Source: JAEUIG01 sp046349775
Lineage (GTDB): Bacteria; Planctomycetota; Planctomycetia; Planctomycetales; Planctomycetaceae
Reading direction: 5' to 3'
Assembly (NCBI GenBank): GCA_046349775.1
Contig: JAXMBS010000042.1
Location: 1-49,140 of the forward strand
Length of the DNA stretch: 49,140 bases
The position numbers and the translations under genes are program-made. Positions 26,883-35,234 of the stretch are shown piece after piece. Positions within the stretch are counted from its first letter, which is position 1. Each line of letters opens with the position of its first letter. The notes under the pieces were generated by a model. That model worked only from the letters and a program-made list of their open reading frames with translations, searched no databases and was not told where the DNA came from.

Positions 26883-28232
26883 CTACGGCAGACTTACGAC
26901 GCGCTGAGCCGCGTCGAAGCGCCCGGTAGCGTCGCCGAACGACTCGACCTGCGCCCCCACCCGGTCGAGCAGCGAGAGGTGCAGGTTATTCATCGGCACG
27001 CCGCCGTCGTCGAGCTTGAGGTGGCGGCCGGTGGCGATCGTCCCGCCGCCGCGGCCCGCCATGACGATCGGCAAGTTGTTGTGATTGTGGGCATTGCCGT
27101 CGCCGATGGCGCAGCCGTAGACGAGCATGCAGTTGTCGAGCAGCGTGCCGTCTCCTTCCCGGATCGACTTGAGCTTGTCCAGGAAGCAGGCGAACTGCGT
27201 AATGAGGAACTGGTCGATCCGCTGCAGCTTGGCTTTCTTCTCGGCGTCGTCCTGGTGGTGCGAAAGTTCGTGGTGCCCTTCTTTCACGTCAACTTCGCGG
27301 TAGGGGCGATTGCTCCCTTCGTTCGCCAGCATGTACGTCGCGATGCGCGTGGAATCGGTCTGGAAGGCCAGCGCGAGCAGGTCGTACATGATCCGCAGGT
27401 GCTCGGACTGGATCTCGGGCACACCGACCGGCGGCGGCAGGTCTGGCAACTCCGCGCGCGTGTGCTGCTCGGCGCGGGCGATACGCTGCTCGATCTCGCG
27501 CACGCTGCCGAAGTATTCGTCGACCTTCCGACGATCCGTGGCGCCGAGCTTGTCGCGGAGCTTCGCGGCGTCGGTCGCGACGAAATCGAGAATGCTTTTG
27601 CGGTAGAAATCCCGCTCGGCTTGTGCGCGGGCGTCACCCACACCCGTCCCGAACAGCCGTTCGAAGACTGCCTTCGGGTTGATCTCCTTGGCCATCGGCG
27701 TTTCGGCCGACTTCCAGGCGATGTTCGAGGAATACGCGCAACTGTAACCCGAGTCGCAGTTGCCGGCCTGACGGCCTTCCTCAATTCCGATTTCCAGCGA
27801 CGGGAGCCGGGTGAGATGGCCGATCTGGTTGGCGGCGAGCTGGTCGGCAGACGGACCGGCGTGGATATCGGCGCCAGCCGTTTTGCGCGGCTGCGCACCG
27901 GTCAGGAACGCCGAACAGGACCGGGCATGGTCTCCGGCGCCGTCGCCGTTTGCATTGGCTTTATCGTGCTTGAGCCCGCTGATGACGAGCAGGTCGGACT
28001 GGTGCGCAGCCAGGGGACTGAGCGTTTGCGGCAGCGTGAACTGCGTCCCGACTTCCGTCGGAGTCCAGTGCGGCATGATGGCCCCGTTGGGGAAGAAGAA
28101 GTAGGCCAGCCGTTTGGGAGCGACCGCGGCCTCATTTGCGCAAGCGGCGCGGGGGAGCATCGCATCGAGCAGCGGCAGCGACAGAGCGGCGCCAACGCCA
28201 CAGACAAAGGTGCGACGGGGAAGCGTCAGCAT
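26883..28232 (-). CDS. DUF1552 protein, twin-arginine exported
   Basis: 449 residues from the ATG at 28232, with AGGAG seven bases upstream. The N-terminus reads LPRRTFVCGVGAALSLPLLDAM, a twin-arginine signal. Conserved family segments are FFPNGAIMPHWTP, SGLKHDKANANGDGAGDHAR, CAYSSNIAWKS, EGHHELSHH and the GRGGGTIATGRHL end. DUF1552 proteins are found almost only in planctomycetes and relatives, usually next to a DUF1592-type cytochrome, as here; their biochemical role is unknown. Export through Tat suggests folding, possibly with a cofactor, before translocation. Confidence 0.9.
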   Translation of the reverse strand: MLTLPRRTFVCGVGAALSLPLLDAMLPRAACANEAAVAPKRLAYFFFPNGAIMPHWTPTEVGTQFTLPQTLSPLAAHQSDLLVISGLKHDKANANGDGAGDHARSCSAFLTGAQPRKTAGADIHAGPSADQLAANQIGHLTRLPSLEIGIEEGRQAGNCDSGYSCAYSSNIAWKSAETPMAKEINPKAVFERLFGTGVGDARAQAERDFYRKSILDFVATDAAKLRDKLGATDRRKVDEYFGSVREIEQRIARAEQHTRAELPDLPPPVGVPEIQSEHLRIMYDLLALAFQTDSTRIATYMLANEGSNRPYREVDVKEGHHELSHHQDDAEKKAKLQRIDQFLITQFACFLDKLKSIREGDGTLLDNCMLVYGCAIGDGNAHNHNNLPIVMAGRGGGTIATGRHLKLDDGGVPMNNLHLSLLDRVGAQVESFGDATGRFDAAQRVVSLP

Positions 28233-28313
28233 CACGAGGCTCCTGGGGCAGAGTGGCGGAACGACTGTCGAGTGCGTTCAGGCGGGATTCGGGGGTGGGG
28301 GTGGGTCAGCGAC

Positions 28314-30650
28314 TCAATTGTACGTCAGGCGGGGGTGCCAGGCGGAAGGCCTGCTGAGGGCGATGCTTGTGGCCAAGGGAGTGAAGCGGTTTCCACCTGC
28401 GGCCGTGCGATCGACGATCGCATCTACAGCGCACTGGTCATAATACTCCAGGCCGCGACCGAGCGCATAGGTGAGGAGTTTTTCAGCCACGCAGGAGACG
28501 AAATCCCGTTCGCGGGCACTGAGGATGGCCACGAGTTCCAAGGGGCCGGCGAACGATTCTCCCGAAGGAAGCGTGCCGGCGGCGTTGATCGGCCCGGTGC
28601 TGTCCTGATCTCTCCATCGGCCGATGGCGTCGAAATTCTCCAGACCGAAGCCGATATCGTCCATCAAAGCGTGGCAGGAGGCGCAGGTCGGATTGGTGCG
28701 GTGCAGTTCCAGTTGTTGCCGCATCGTGAGGTTGGGGTTGGCCTCGCGCGTTTTTTCGAGGGCGGGCACTCCCGGAGGCGGATCCGGGGGTTTGTCGCCG
28801 AGGAGGTTTTCGAGCACCCATTGCCCGCGCTTGACCGGGGACGTGCGCGTGGGAAACGAGGTCAGCGTGAGGATGCCGGGTTGCGTGAGGATGCCGATGC
28901 GGCGGCCTTCGGGCAGATCGACACGGACGAACTCGTCCTCTTTCTTCTCGTCCGTCCATGGGACGTTCTCGATGCCGTACAGCCGCGCGAGCCGCTTGTT
29001 GACATACGTATGCTTCGCCGTCAGCAGGTCAGTCAGCGGACGGTCTTCTTTGAAAATCGACGCGATGAACAACTCCGCTTCGCGGCGCATGTCGGGGAGA
29101 AGCTGCGTGCCGACTTCGGGGAAGGTACCGGGATCGGGGGAGACGTCGCCCGAGGTAAGTCGACGGAGATTGAGCCACTGTCCGGCGAAGTTTTCGATGA
29201 GGGCTTGTGACTTCGGATCGGCCAGCATCCGTGTTACCTGTTGAGACACCACGGCGTCGTCGTGCAGATTCTGTTCGGCAGCGACACGCAGGAGCTCATC
29301 GTCCGGCATGCTGCTCCAGAGGAAGTACGAAAGTCGGGAAGCGAGCTCGAACCTGCTGAGCGACTGGCGTCCGTCCGGCGAGTTCGCGCGCTTGTCCGTT
29401 TCGACGCGGAACAGGAAGTGCGGCGAGACAAGCGCCGCCTGGATGGCGGTCTGCATGCCGCGCTCGAAGGAATCGCCGCGGGCGACGGCCTGCGTGACGA
29501 AGCCGACGTAGGGAGCGAGTTCGTCGTCGCTCACCGGCCGCCGGAACGCCCGGGGGAGAAAGGCGGCCAGGTTGGTCTGCGCGGCGGCTTCTGCCGTCAC
29601 AGAATCAGACGGCACGGCGCGCATGATCCGTGTGTGCGATTCCGGAAACGTCGGGGGTGACAGCGGACCGTCGATCAGGATCGACTGCACGTACAGATTG
29701 CGGTCGAGCTTTTCGTCCGGGTTGTAGAAGTCGTTGATGAACGTGACGGCCACCGTGCGTGCGCCGGGTTCAATGGCCAACTTGTGCTCATAGGGCTGCG
29801 GATTGCGGTCGCCGGAGACGTCGAGCGTGGCGAGTACCGTGTCGCCGAGCTTGAGTTCCATCCGGGCCGGCTCGTCGCCGGCCTGATCGGCGCCGGCCAT
29901 GACGCGGATCAGGTACTCGCCCGGCACGCGAACGTCGAACCGGGCAGAGACCGTTCCGCGAGAGTAGAGTGCTTTGGTTTCGCGCGGGCCGTCTTCAACG
30001 CCTCCATCCGCCTTGAGGTCGCGGGCGCGGAGCAGTGCATGCAGTTTGTACTCATCCTCGGTGAGCAGCGCCTGGTCGGTAATCTGTTCGGCGGCTGCGA
30101 GGTACTTCTCGATGAGCAACGGGGGGACCGACAGGACGTCGCCGATGTTGTCGAACCCGTAGCCCACGTCGTCGGACGGGAAATCGCGGGCGGGCCGAAA
30201 ATCGACGCCGATCAGATCGCGGATCGTGTTGTTGTACTCGACGCGGTTCAGACGCCGGATCGTCACCTGGCCGGGATCGACCGGCTGCGTGCAATCGACG
30301 GAAAACAGCGCCTGCTTGAGCCAGGCGACGGCCTGCTGCCGTTCGTCTTCGCCGGGCTGAGCGGCATCATCGGGCGGCATCGCTTTGACGCGCAGCCGGT
30401 CGTAGATTCGCGTCCAGGTGCGGCGATCGGAGTGTATGGCGGCGACGTCGGCGTAGCGGCGGACGTCAACGCCCGCTTCCGCATTGTCACCGGCATGGCA
30501 GTCGGCGCAGTAGCGTTCGAGAAACGGCTGGATCGCCTCGAGATTGTCGGGAATCGGCTCGGCCGCCAGGACGGTTGAGGCGGCCAGCCAGGCGCAGAAT
30601 CCCAGGAGCGCCGGCGATAACTGAGACAGGCGTGATGTGGAGTGCTGCAT
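28314..30650 (-). CDS. Planctomycete cytochrome-type protein with DUF1587/DUF1592/DUF1588/DUF1585
   Basis: 778 residues from the ATG at 30650, with a signal peptide (LLGFCAWLAASTVLAAEP). A CxxCH haem motif is at Cys48-His52 (CADCH) and a second, CASCH, lies near the C-terminus before MDDIGFGLENFD. Between them are the VTIRRLNRVEYNNTIRDLIG (DUF1587) segment and the DUF1592/DUF1588 body (FLPRAFRRPVSDDEL, RFELASRLSYFLWSSMPDDEL). The end is the DUF1585 type (EKLLTYALGRGLEYYD). It precedes the DUF1552 gene by 81 bases on the same strand; this pair recurs in planctomycetes and is thought to act together outside the cytoplasm. No substrate is established. Confidence 0.92.
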   Translation of the reverse strand: MQHSTSRLSQLSPALLGFCAWLAASTVLAAEPIPDNLEAIQPFLERYCADCHAGDNAEAGVDVRRYADVAAIHSDRRTWTRIYDRLRVKAMPPDDAAQPGEDERQQAVAWLKQALFSVDCTQPVDPGQVTIRRLNRVEYNNTIRDLIGVDFRPARDFPSDDVGYGFDNIGDVLSVPPLLIEKYLAAAEQITDQALLTEDEYKLHALLRARDLKADGGVEDGPRETKALYSRGTVSARFDVRVPGEYLIRVMAGADQAGDEPARMELKLGDTVLATLDVSGDRNPQPYEHKLAIEPGARTVAVTFINDFYNPDEKLDRNLYVQSILIDGPLSPPTFPESHTRIMRAVPSDSVTAEAAAQTNLAAFLPRAFRRPVSDDELAPYVGFVTQAVARGDSFERGMQTAIQAALVSPHFLFRVETDKRANSPDGRQSLSRFELASRLSYFLWSSMPDDELLRVAAEQNLHDDAVVSQQVTRMLADPKSQALIENFAGQWLNLRRLTSGDVSPDPGTFPEVGTQLLPDMRREAELFIASIFKEDRPLTDLLTAKHTYVNKRLARLYGIENVPWTDEKKEDEFVRVDLPEGRRIGILTQPGILTLTSFPTRTSPVKRGQWVLENLLGDKPPDPPPGVPALEKTREANPNLTMRQQLELHRTNPTCASCHALMDDIGFGLENFDAIGRWRDQDSTGPINAAGTLPSGESFAGPLELVAILSARERDFVSCVAEKLLTYALGRGLEYYDQCAVDAIVDRTAAGGNRFTPLATSIALSRPSAWHPRLTYN

Positions 30651-30988
30651 CACGGCGGGGAGGTCGGAGACTGCATTGCGCAGTCGGCAGGGTCGGTCAT
30701 GGACCCGCCGAATTGTGGGACTCGGTCGACCGAGTAGCGGCGGGCGCGGTGGGTTCTTGTACTTGAAGTATATCTCCTCCCGAAACGGGGTGTCCATGAG
30801 GAGGTGAACCGCCGCACGCCGCCCGCCAAAACCCCGAATTCCGTAGCGTCGGACGGATCGGGACGGCATAATTAAGGGACACTTGAACTCCTCCCTTCCG
30901 GCGTCGGTTTCCCGCGCGGGCCTTTGCGGATATCGATCGACGGTCCCACGGATGTCGGGGCAGGATCGACGTGGAAAGGACACCGGCG
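30651..30988. other. Divergent promoter region between the DUF1592 gene and the second kinase gene
   Basis: 338 bases without a gene. It contains a perfect 16-base palindrome at 30720-30735 and a shorter inverted repeat ACTGC-N5-GCAGT at 30670-30684. An AT-richer patch lies around 30755-30770. I could not identify convincing -35/-10 boxes. No short-period array of the kind found in other spacers is seen. Confidence 0.6.
30720..30735. promoter_or_regulatory. Perfect 16-bp palindrome, possible operator
   Basis: ACTCGGTCGACCGAGT is identical to its reverse complement. It lies 70 bases upstream of the DUF1592 start (minus strand) and about 254 bases upstream of the kinase start. The position suits a dimeric regulator site for the minus-strand pair; no regulator gene is adjacent. 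Confidence 0.4.
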
Positions 30989-32539
30989 ATGGCCGAGAAC
31001 AGTTCCGCACCCCCTGACGGCGGCAAAACGCGCAGCTCACAGCCGCGGAGCGCGGCGCCGTCCCCTGCGGCGAAGGCCAACGCCGCCGAAAAAGAGAAGG
31101 AGAAGGGGGAGAAGTCCAACGTGCTGGGGGACTTCCGCCTCGAGAAGAAGCTCGGCCAGGGGGGGATGGGGACCGTCTATCTGGCGCACCAGATCAGTCT
31201 CGATCGCAAGTGCGCGCTGAAGGTGCTGTCGAAGGAACTCGGCGCAAAGCCGAATTTCGTCGAACGCTTCAAACGGGAAGCCCGCGCCGGGGCGAAGATC
31301 GACCATCCGAACGTCGTCCGCTGTTTTGCCGTGGGGGAGGCGCGCGGACTGCACTACGTGGCGATGGAGCTGATCGACGGCCAGTCGATGCAGAACTGGC
31401 TGAACGACCTGGGGAAGCTCAGCGTGGCGGATGCGCTGCACGTGACGCTGTTGTGCGCCGAAGCGCTCAAGCACGCGCATGAGCTGAACATGATCCACCG
31501 GGACATCAAGCCCGACAACATTCTGATCACCAAGCGCGGCGCGGTGAAGGTTTCCGACCTGGGGCTGGCGAAGGCGATTGACGACGACATGTCGATGACC
31601 CAGAGCGGCACCGGTCTGGGGACGCCGCATTACATGCCGCCGGAACAGGCCCGCAATGCGAAATATGTGGACCACCGGTCGGACGTTTATGCCCTGGGCG
31701 GCACGCTGTACCACTTCCTCACCGGTCAGACGCCGTTTAAGGGCGACACGATCGTCGAACTGATCACGAACAAGGAGCGCGGCAGCTTCACGCACGCGAA
31801 GAAGCTCAATCCGGAGATCCCGGAACGGCTCGATCTGATGATCGACAAGATGATGGCCCGGGATCCGCAGCACCGCTACCAGTCGATGGCGGAGGTGATC
31901 CGCGATCTCGAGGGGCTGAAGCTCGCAGGCGAATCGCTGAGCTTCATCAACAGCCCGGATCGGGAGGTCGTCCGGCGCGGCGCCGGGAGCGGAGGGGCTT
32001 CGCTGGCCTCGACACGACCAGGCTTTGCCGAGCAGACGCGGGCGCCGGTCCTGCCGCCGCCGACCGAGGAGCGTAGCCGCAAGTCGACGGCGCCTGGCGG
32101 CGACGAGGAAGCCGATCGCTGGTTTGTCCGGCATGCCGATGCGCACGGCCGAACGACCGTCAGCCGGTGGAGCACGCAGCAGGTGCTGGCGGCGATGAAG
32201 AGCGACCGGCTCGACGCGACCGCAAGGATCGCGCGGGACCCGAAAGACCCGTTTGTGCCGTTCGCGCAATTCCCCGAGTTTGCCGCTGAATCCCACAAGC
32301 TGGCGACACGAACCAAATCGAAGTCCAAAGAGAAAACGCTGGCGGGGCAGTATGCGAAGATTGAGAAGCAATACCGCAGACAGAAGTGGTGGCGGCTGCT
32401 GGCCAGGTTCCGGGACGGAACGATGGGGCTGGTCGGCCTGATCCTGTACCTGGCGATCGTCGCCTGCATTGTGATCGGTGCCATCTGGGGCGGCATCTGG
32501 CTGTACAGGGAACATCTGCAAAAGATGCTGTTCAAGTAG
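30989..32539 (+). CDS. Membrane-anchored Ser/Thr protein kinase with C-terminal GYF-like domain
   Basis: 516 residues from the ATG at 30989, eight bases after GAAAGGA; a GTG at 30971 is less likely. Residues 1-45 are a Ser/Ala/Lys-rich tail. The kinase domain spans about 48-315: GQGGMG, Lys78, HRDIKPDN with Asp172, DLG (190-192), GTPHYMPPEQ. After a disordered linker comes a roughly 55-residue segment (DRWFVRHADAHGRTTVSRWS...VPFAQFPEF) resembling GYF_2-type domains, then a basic stretch and one membrane helix close to the C-terminus. The kinase would face the cytoplasm. It is divergent from the DUF1592 gene and shares its upstream region. Confidence 0.92.
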   Translation: MAENSSAPPDGGKTRSSQPRSAAPSPAAKANAAEKEKEKGEKSNVLGDFRLEKKLGQGGMGTVYLAHQISLDRKCALKVLSKELGAKPNFVERFKREARAGAKIDHPNVVRCFAVGEARGLHYVAMELIDGQSMQNWLNDLGKLSVADALHVTLLCAEALKHAHELNMIHRDIKPDNILITKRGAVKVSDLGLAKAIDDDMSMTQSGTGLGTPHYMPPEQARNAKYVDHRSDVYALGGTLYHFLTGQTPFKGDTIVELITNKERGSFTHAKKLNPEIPERLDLMIDKMMARDPQHRYQSMAEVIRDLEGLKLAGESLSFINSPDREVVRRGAGSGGASLASTRPGFAEQTRAPVLPPPTEERSRKSTAPGGDEEADRWFVRHADAHGRTTVSRWSTQQVLAAMKSDRLDATARIARDPKDPFVPFAQFPEFAAESHKLATRTKSKSKEKTLAGQYAKIEKQYRRQKWWRLLARFRDGTMGLVGLILYLAIVACIVIGAIWGGIWLYREHLQKMLFK

Positions 32540-32655
32540 GTATTGCAGTGGATAGCACGGGTTGGAACAACCTGTGTGCGCAGCACCGGAAGCTTGCTTT
32601 GCGCGCTCGAACCGGACTTAATGCCCCGGTTTGATTTGCGCGGTCACGGTTTCCG

Positions 32656-32690
32656 GCGCTTTAAAAGCGCACAGCCTCTGCAAAGAGGCT
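32656..32690. other. Two adjacent hairpins after the kinase gene
   Basis: Stem 1 is 32656-32661 (GCGCTT) with 32665-32670 (AAGCGC). Stem 2 is a perfect 7 bp, 32673-32679 with 32684-32690, closed by a GCAA tetraloop. No T tract follows, so a classical intrinsic terminator is not supported. They lie in the 264-base spacer between the kinase stop and the next gene and may be a processing or attenuation structure. Confidence 0.5.
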
Positions 32691-32803
32691 ATGCTACCGC
32701 CCCCAACTTCAGCTCCGGTCCGGTAAACTGTGCCGCGCGGGAAAACTCTGCCGGAAATCCGGCCGCGTGCGATGATTTGTGGGGGGCCTGTGCGGTCTGA
32801 CGA

Positions 32804-35191
32804 ATGCATGTCTTGGCGAGCCAGCGGTTTCCTTCAACGCGTCTGGGAGATCGTGCTGGCGGGCGCTGGCATGGTGGCGGTCCGGCGGCTGCGGACGACC
32901 TGTTGCTCGAGAGCGGCATTACGCTCCGCGGCACCGTGCTTAAGAGCGCCGGGCTGAATTCACGCACAATCGGTCAGAACAACCGAGCCGACGTGACGGC
33001 TGCCACGTACTGGATGTGCGATGATGGCGTCCGCCGGTATTTCGTGCAGCGGCGGCAGGCGCCCGACGTCATCGACGCCGACCTCACAAGGGGCATCCTG
33101 TTTCTACTGACGCACGAGCGCCGCGGATCGAAAGGGATCCCGTCGACGCTCGGGCTCTACCAGAAGACGGACTTCGACAAGTACGGCCGGCGACTGATTG
33201 AGCTCCAGACGCCGCGCGGCAAGGAGCCGGTCAACCAGGCGATCACCGAGATTCGGCCGGAGTACCTCAAAGTCGAATCGACCGACCACAACTGGGTGAT
33301 GGGCCTCGATGTCACGACGATCCCGCCGGAGCTGCTGCGGGAGATCATCGGCCAGTCGATCGATCCGCAACGCATCGACGACCTGAAGGCGGTCGTCGCG
33401 TTCTTCATTCAGATCGGCCGGTACGCCCAGGCCAAGGCGGAAGTCGAGCAGATCGCCGCGAAGTTCCCGGAACAGACTGGGAGAGCTGACAGCTATGCCG
33501 ACGTGACGCGGACCGAGATCCAGCATCTGGAGGCGCTGGCTGCGTTGCAGGAAATCCGCCGGCGGCTGACAGCCGGGCAGTATCTGCTGGCGTACAGATT
33601 TGCGAACGCGGTGCCCGAAGACAAGGTGAGCGCCGACGTCATGCGTGAAGCCCGCGATCTCGTCGTGGAACTCGATGGCCTGCTGGCGCGGAGAAACCAT
33701 GTGCTCTCGCTGCTGGACCTGCTCCAGGCGGAGCTGCCGCAGGAACAGGCGCAGCAACTGGCGCCGATGCATTCCACGGTAGTGTCGGAACTGCACCCGG
33801 AGAGCCTGCCGCGGCTCGATCCGTTCCTGCGGGCCGAAAAAGACGAAGGGCTCAAGCCGGCCGAGAAACTGGCGCTGGCGTATTCGGGCTGGTTGATCGG
33901 CAGCGGCAATGCCGTGACGGACCTGGAGGAGGCGATCCGGCTGTGGCACGCGCGGTTTCTGGTCCTGGAATATCTGCGGTCCGAGGGACATCCGGCGGAA
34001 CGCGAGGCGCTCGTCGAGGAACTGCTGAAGATCGACGGCGTCACGTTGCCGCGGGTCGTCGACATGATTGCGAATATGCCGCCGCCGCTGACGCCGCCGA
34101 CGCTGACGCCGGGCCAACCGGCCGTCGTGGACGTGATTGATGCGTACGACAATGTCCGCCGCCAGTACACGGTGTCGCTGCCGAGCGAGTATTCGCCGCA
34201 GCACGCGTATCCGCTGCTGGTCGTACTGCACCCGGGCGGGATGTCGCCGGAGCAGGAGTTGACGCTCTGGACGGGCACGCCGGACCAGCCGGGGCCGGCA
34301 TTTGCGCGAGGATACGTGACGATCGCCCCGCACTTCGCGGAAGGGGAGACACGGCGGTACGACTACAGCAGCGACAACCATGCGGCCGTCATGGAGAGCA
34401 TCAACGATGCCCGGAAGCGGTATCGGATCGACTCCGACCGGATTTACCTGGCCGGACACGGCATCGGCGGGAATGCGTGTTTCGACCTGGGGATGTCGCA
34501 CCCGGGCGTCTTTGCCGGGATCGCAGCCATCGACGGAATCATCGACCGCTTTTGCCGCTATTACCGCCTGAACGACCCCCAGGCCGCGTGGTATGTCGTC
34601 AATGGCGAACTGCACGGCGACCAGAACGGCATGGCGCTGTCTTTCAACGCCGATAACCTCAACTACATGATGAAGGCCGGCCAGGACGTGTTGTACTGCG
34701 AGTTCAAGAAGCGGGGGTTCGAGACCTACTTCGAGGAATTCAACCGCATTTTTGACTGGTTCGCCGCCCATCGCCGCGAGCCGCAGCCGCGCGAGATCGG
34801 GACCGGCAAGTCGTACGATGAGGGAGTCGGCATCCTCCGCCCGTTCGATACGCGGTTCCATTGGCTCGAAGTTTCCGGACTGCCGTCTCGGTTGTCCGAT
34901 CCGATCCTGTGGGACTCCGCTCCCAAGAAAAACCCGTCTCCGCTGATGATCAAAGGGAAATTCACGGCCAACGAAGAGGCGAACACCGTCTACGTCCAGC
35001 ATCCGGGCAGCAAGACGACGATCTGGCTATCGCCGGACCTCGTGACGTTCGACAAGCGCATCACCGTCAACCTGAAGGGCAAGAACGGGAAGTTCTCGGA
35101 GATCGTGCGGCCCGATCTCGGCGTGCTGCTGGAGGACCTGCGTGTGCGTGGCGACCGCGAGCGGCTGTACTGGGCGAAGATTGAGCTGTGA
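32804..35191 (+). CDS. Alpha/beta-hydrolase-fold protein lacking the serine nucleophile
   Basis: 795 residues if begun at the ATG at 32804. That N-terminus has no signal peptide, whereas the ATG at 32808 in another frame begins one (MSWRASGFLQRVWEIVLAGA) and would join this frame near 32882, where PAAADD follows. A one-base error is therefore likely there. Residues 30-430 are an uncharacterised helical region; the hydrolase fold lies at about 440-690 (YPLLVVLHPGG, RYRIDSDRIYLAGHGIGGNA). The elbow reads G-H-G-I-G, with Gly553 where serine is expected. Catalysis by the usual mechanism is therefore unlikely. A pseudoenzyme or binding protein outside the cytoplasm is the best guess. Confidence 0.8.
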   Translation: MHVLASQRFPSTRLGDRAGGRWHGGGPAAADDLLLESGITLRGTVLKSAGLNSRTIGQNNRADVTAATYWMCDDGVRRYFVQRRQAPDVIDADLTRGILFLLTHERRGSKGIPSTLGLYQKTDFDKYGRRLIELQTPRGKEPVNQAITEIRPEYLKVESTDHNWVMGLDVTTIPPELLREIIGQSIDPQRIDDLKAVVAFFIQIGRYAQAKAEVEQIAAKFPEQTGRADSYADVTRTEIQHLEALAALQEIRRRLTAGQYLLAYRFANAVPEDKVSADVMREARDLVVELDGLLARRNHVLSLLDLLQAELPQEQAQQLAPMHSTVVSELHPESLPRLDPFLRAEKDEGLKPAEKLALAYSGWLIGSGNAVTDLEEAIRLWHARFLVLEYLRSEGHPAEREALVEELLKIDGVTLPRVVDMIANMPPPLTPPTLTPGQPAVVDVIDAYDNVRRQYTVSLPSEYSPQHAYPLLVVLHPGGMSPEQELTLWTGTPDQPGPAFARGYVTIAPHFAEGETRRYDYSSDNHAAVMESINDARKRYRIDSDRIYLAGHGIGGNACFDLGMSHPGVFAGIAAIDGIIDRFCRYYRLNDPQAAWYVVNGELHGDQNGMALSFNADNLNYMMKAGQDVLYCEFKKRGFETYFEEFNRIFDWFAAHRREPQPREIGTGKSYDEGVGILRPFDTRFHWLEVSGLPSRLSDPILWDSAPKKNPSPLMIKGKFTANEEANTVYVQHPGSKTTIWLSPDLVTFDKRITVNLKGKNGKFSEIVRPDLGVLLEDLRVRGDRERLYWAKIEL

Positions 35192-35234
35192 GGGGAGGCG
35201 TCGGAGGTCAGCGAAGGCGCTAGATCCCCCAGCA

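Noticed and set aside
26835..29210. A 791-codon open frame on the plus strand opposite the DUF1552 and DUF1592 genes
   Set aside because: It is antisense to two clear family genes, has no ribosome site or recognisable domain, and is explained by the rarity of stops in the complementary frame of GC-rich codons.
33104..35002. A 632-codon minus-strand frame opposite the hydrolase-fold gene
   Set aside because: Antisense shadow; the plus-strand protein has recognisable fold motifs throughout.
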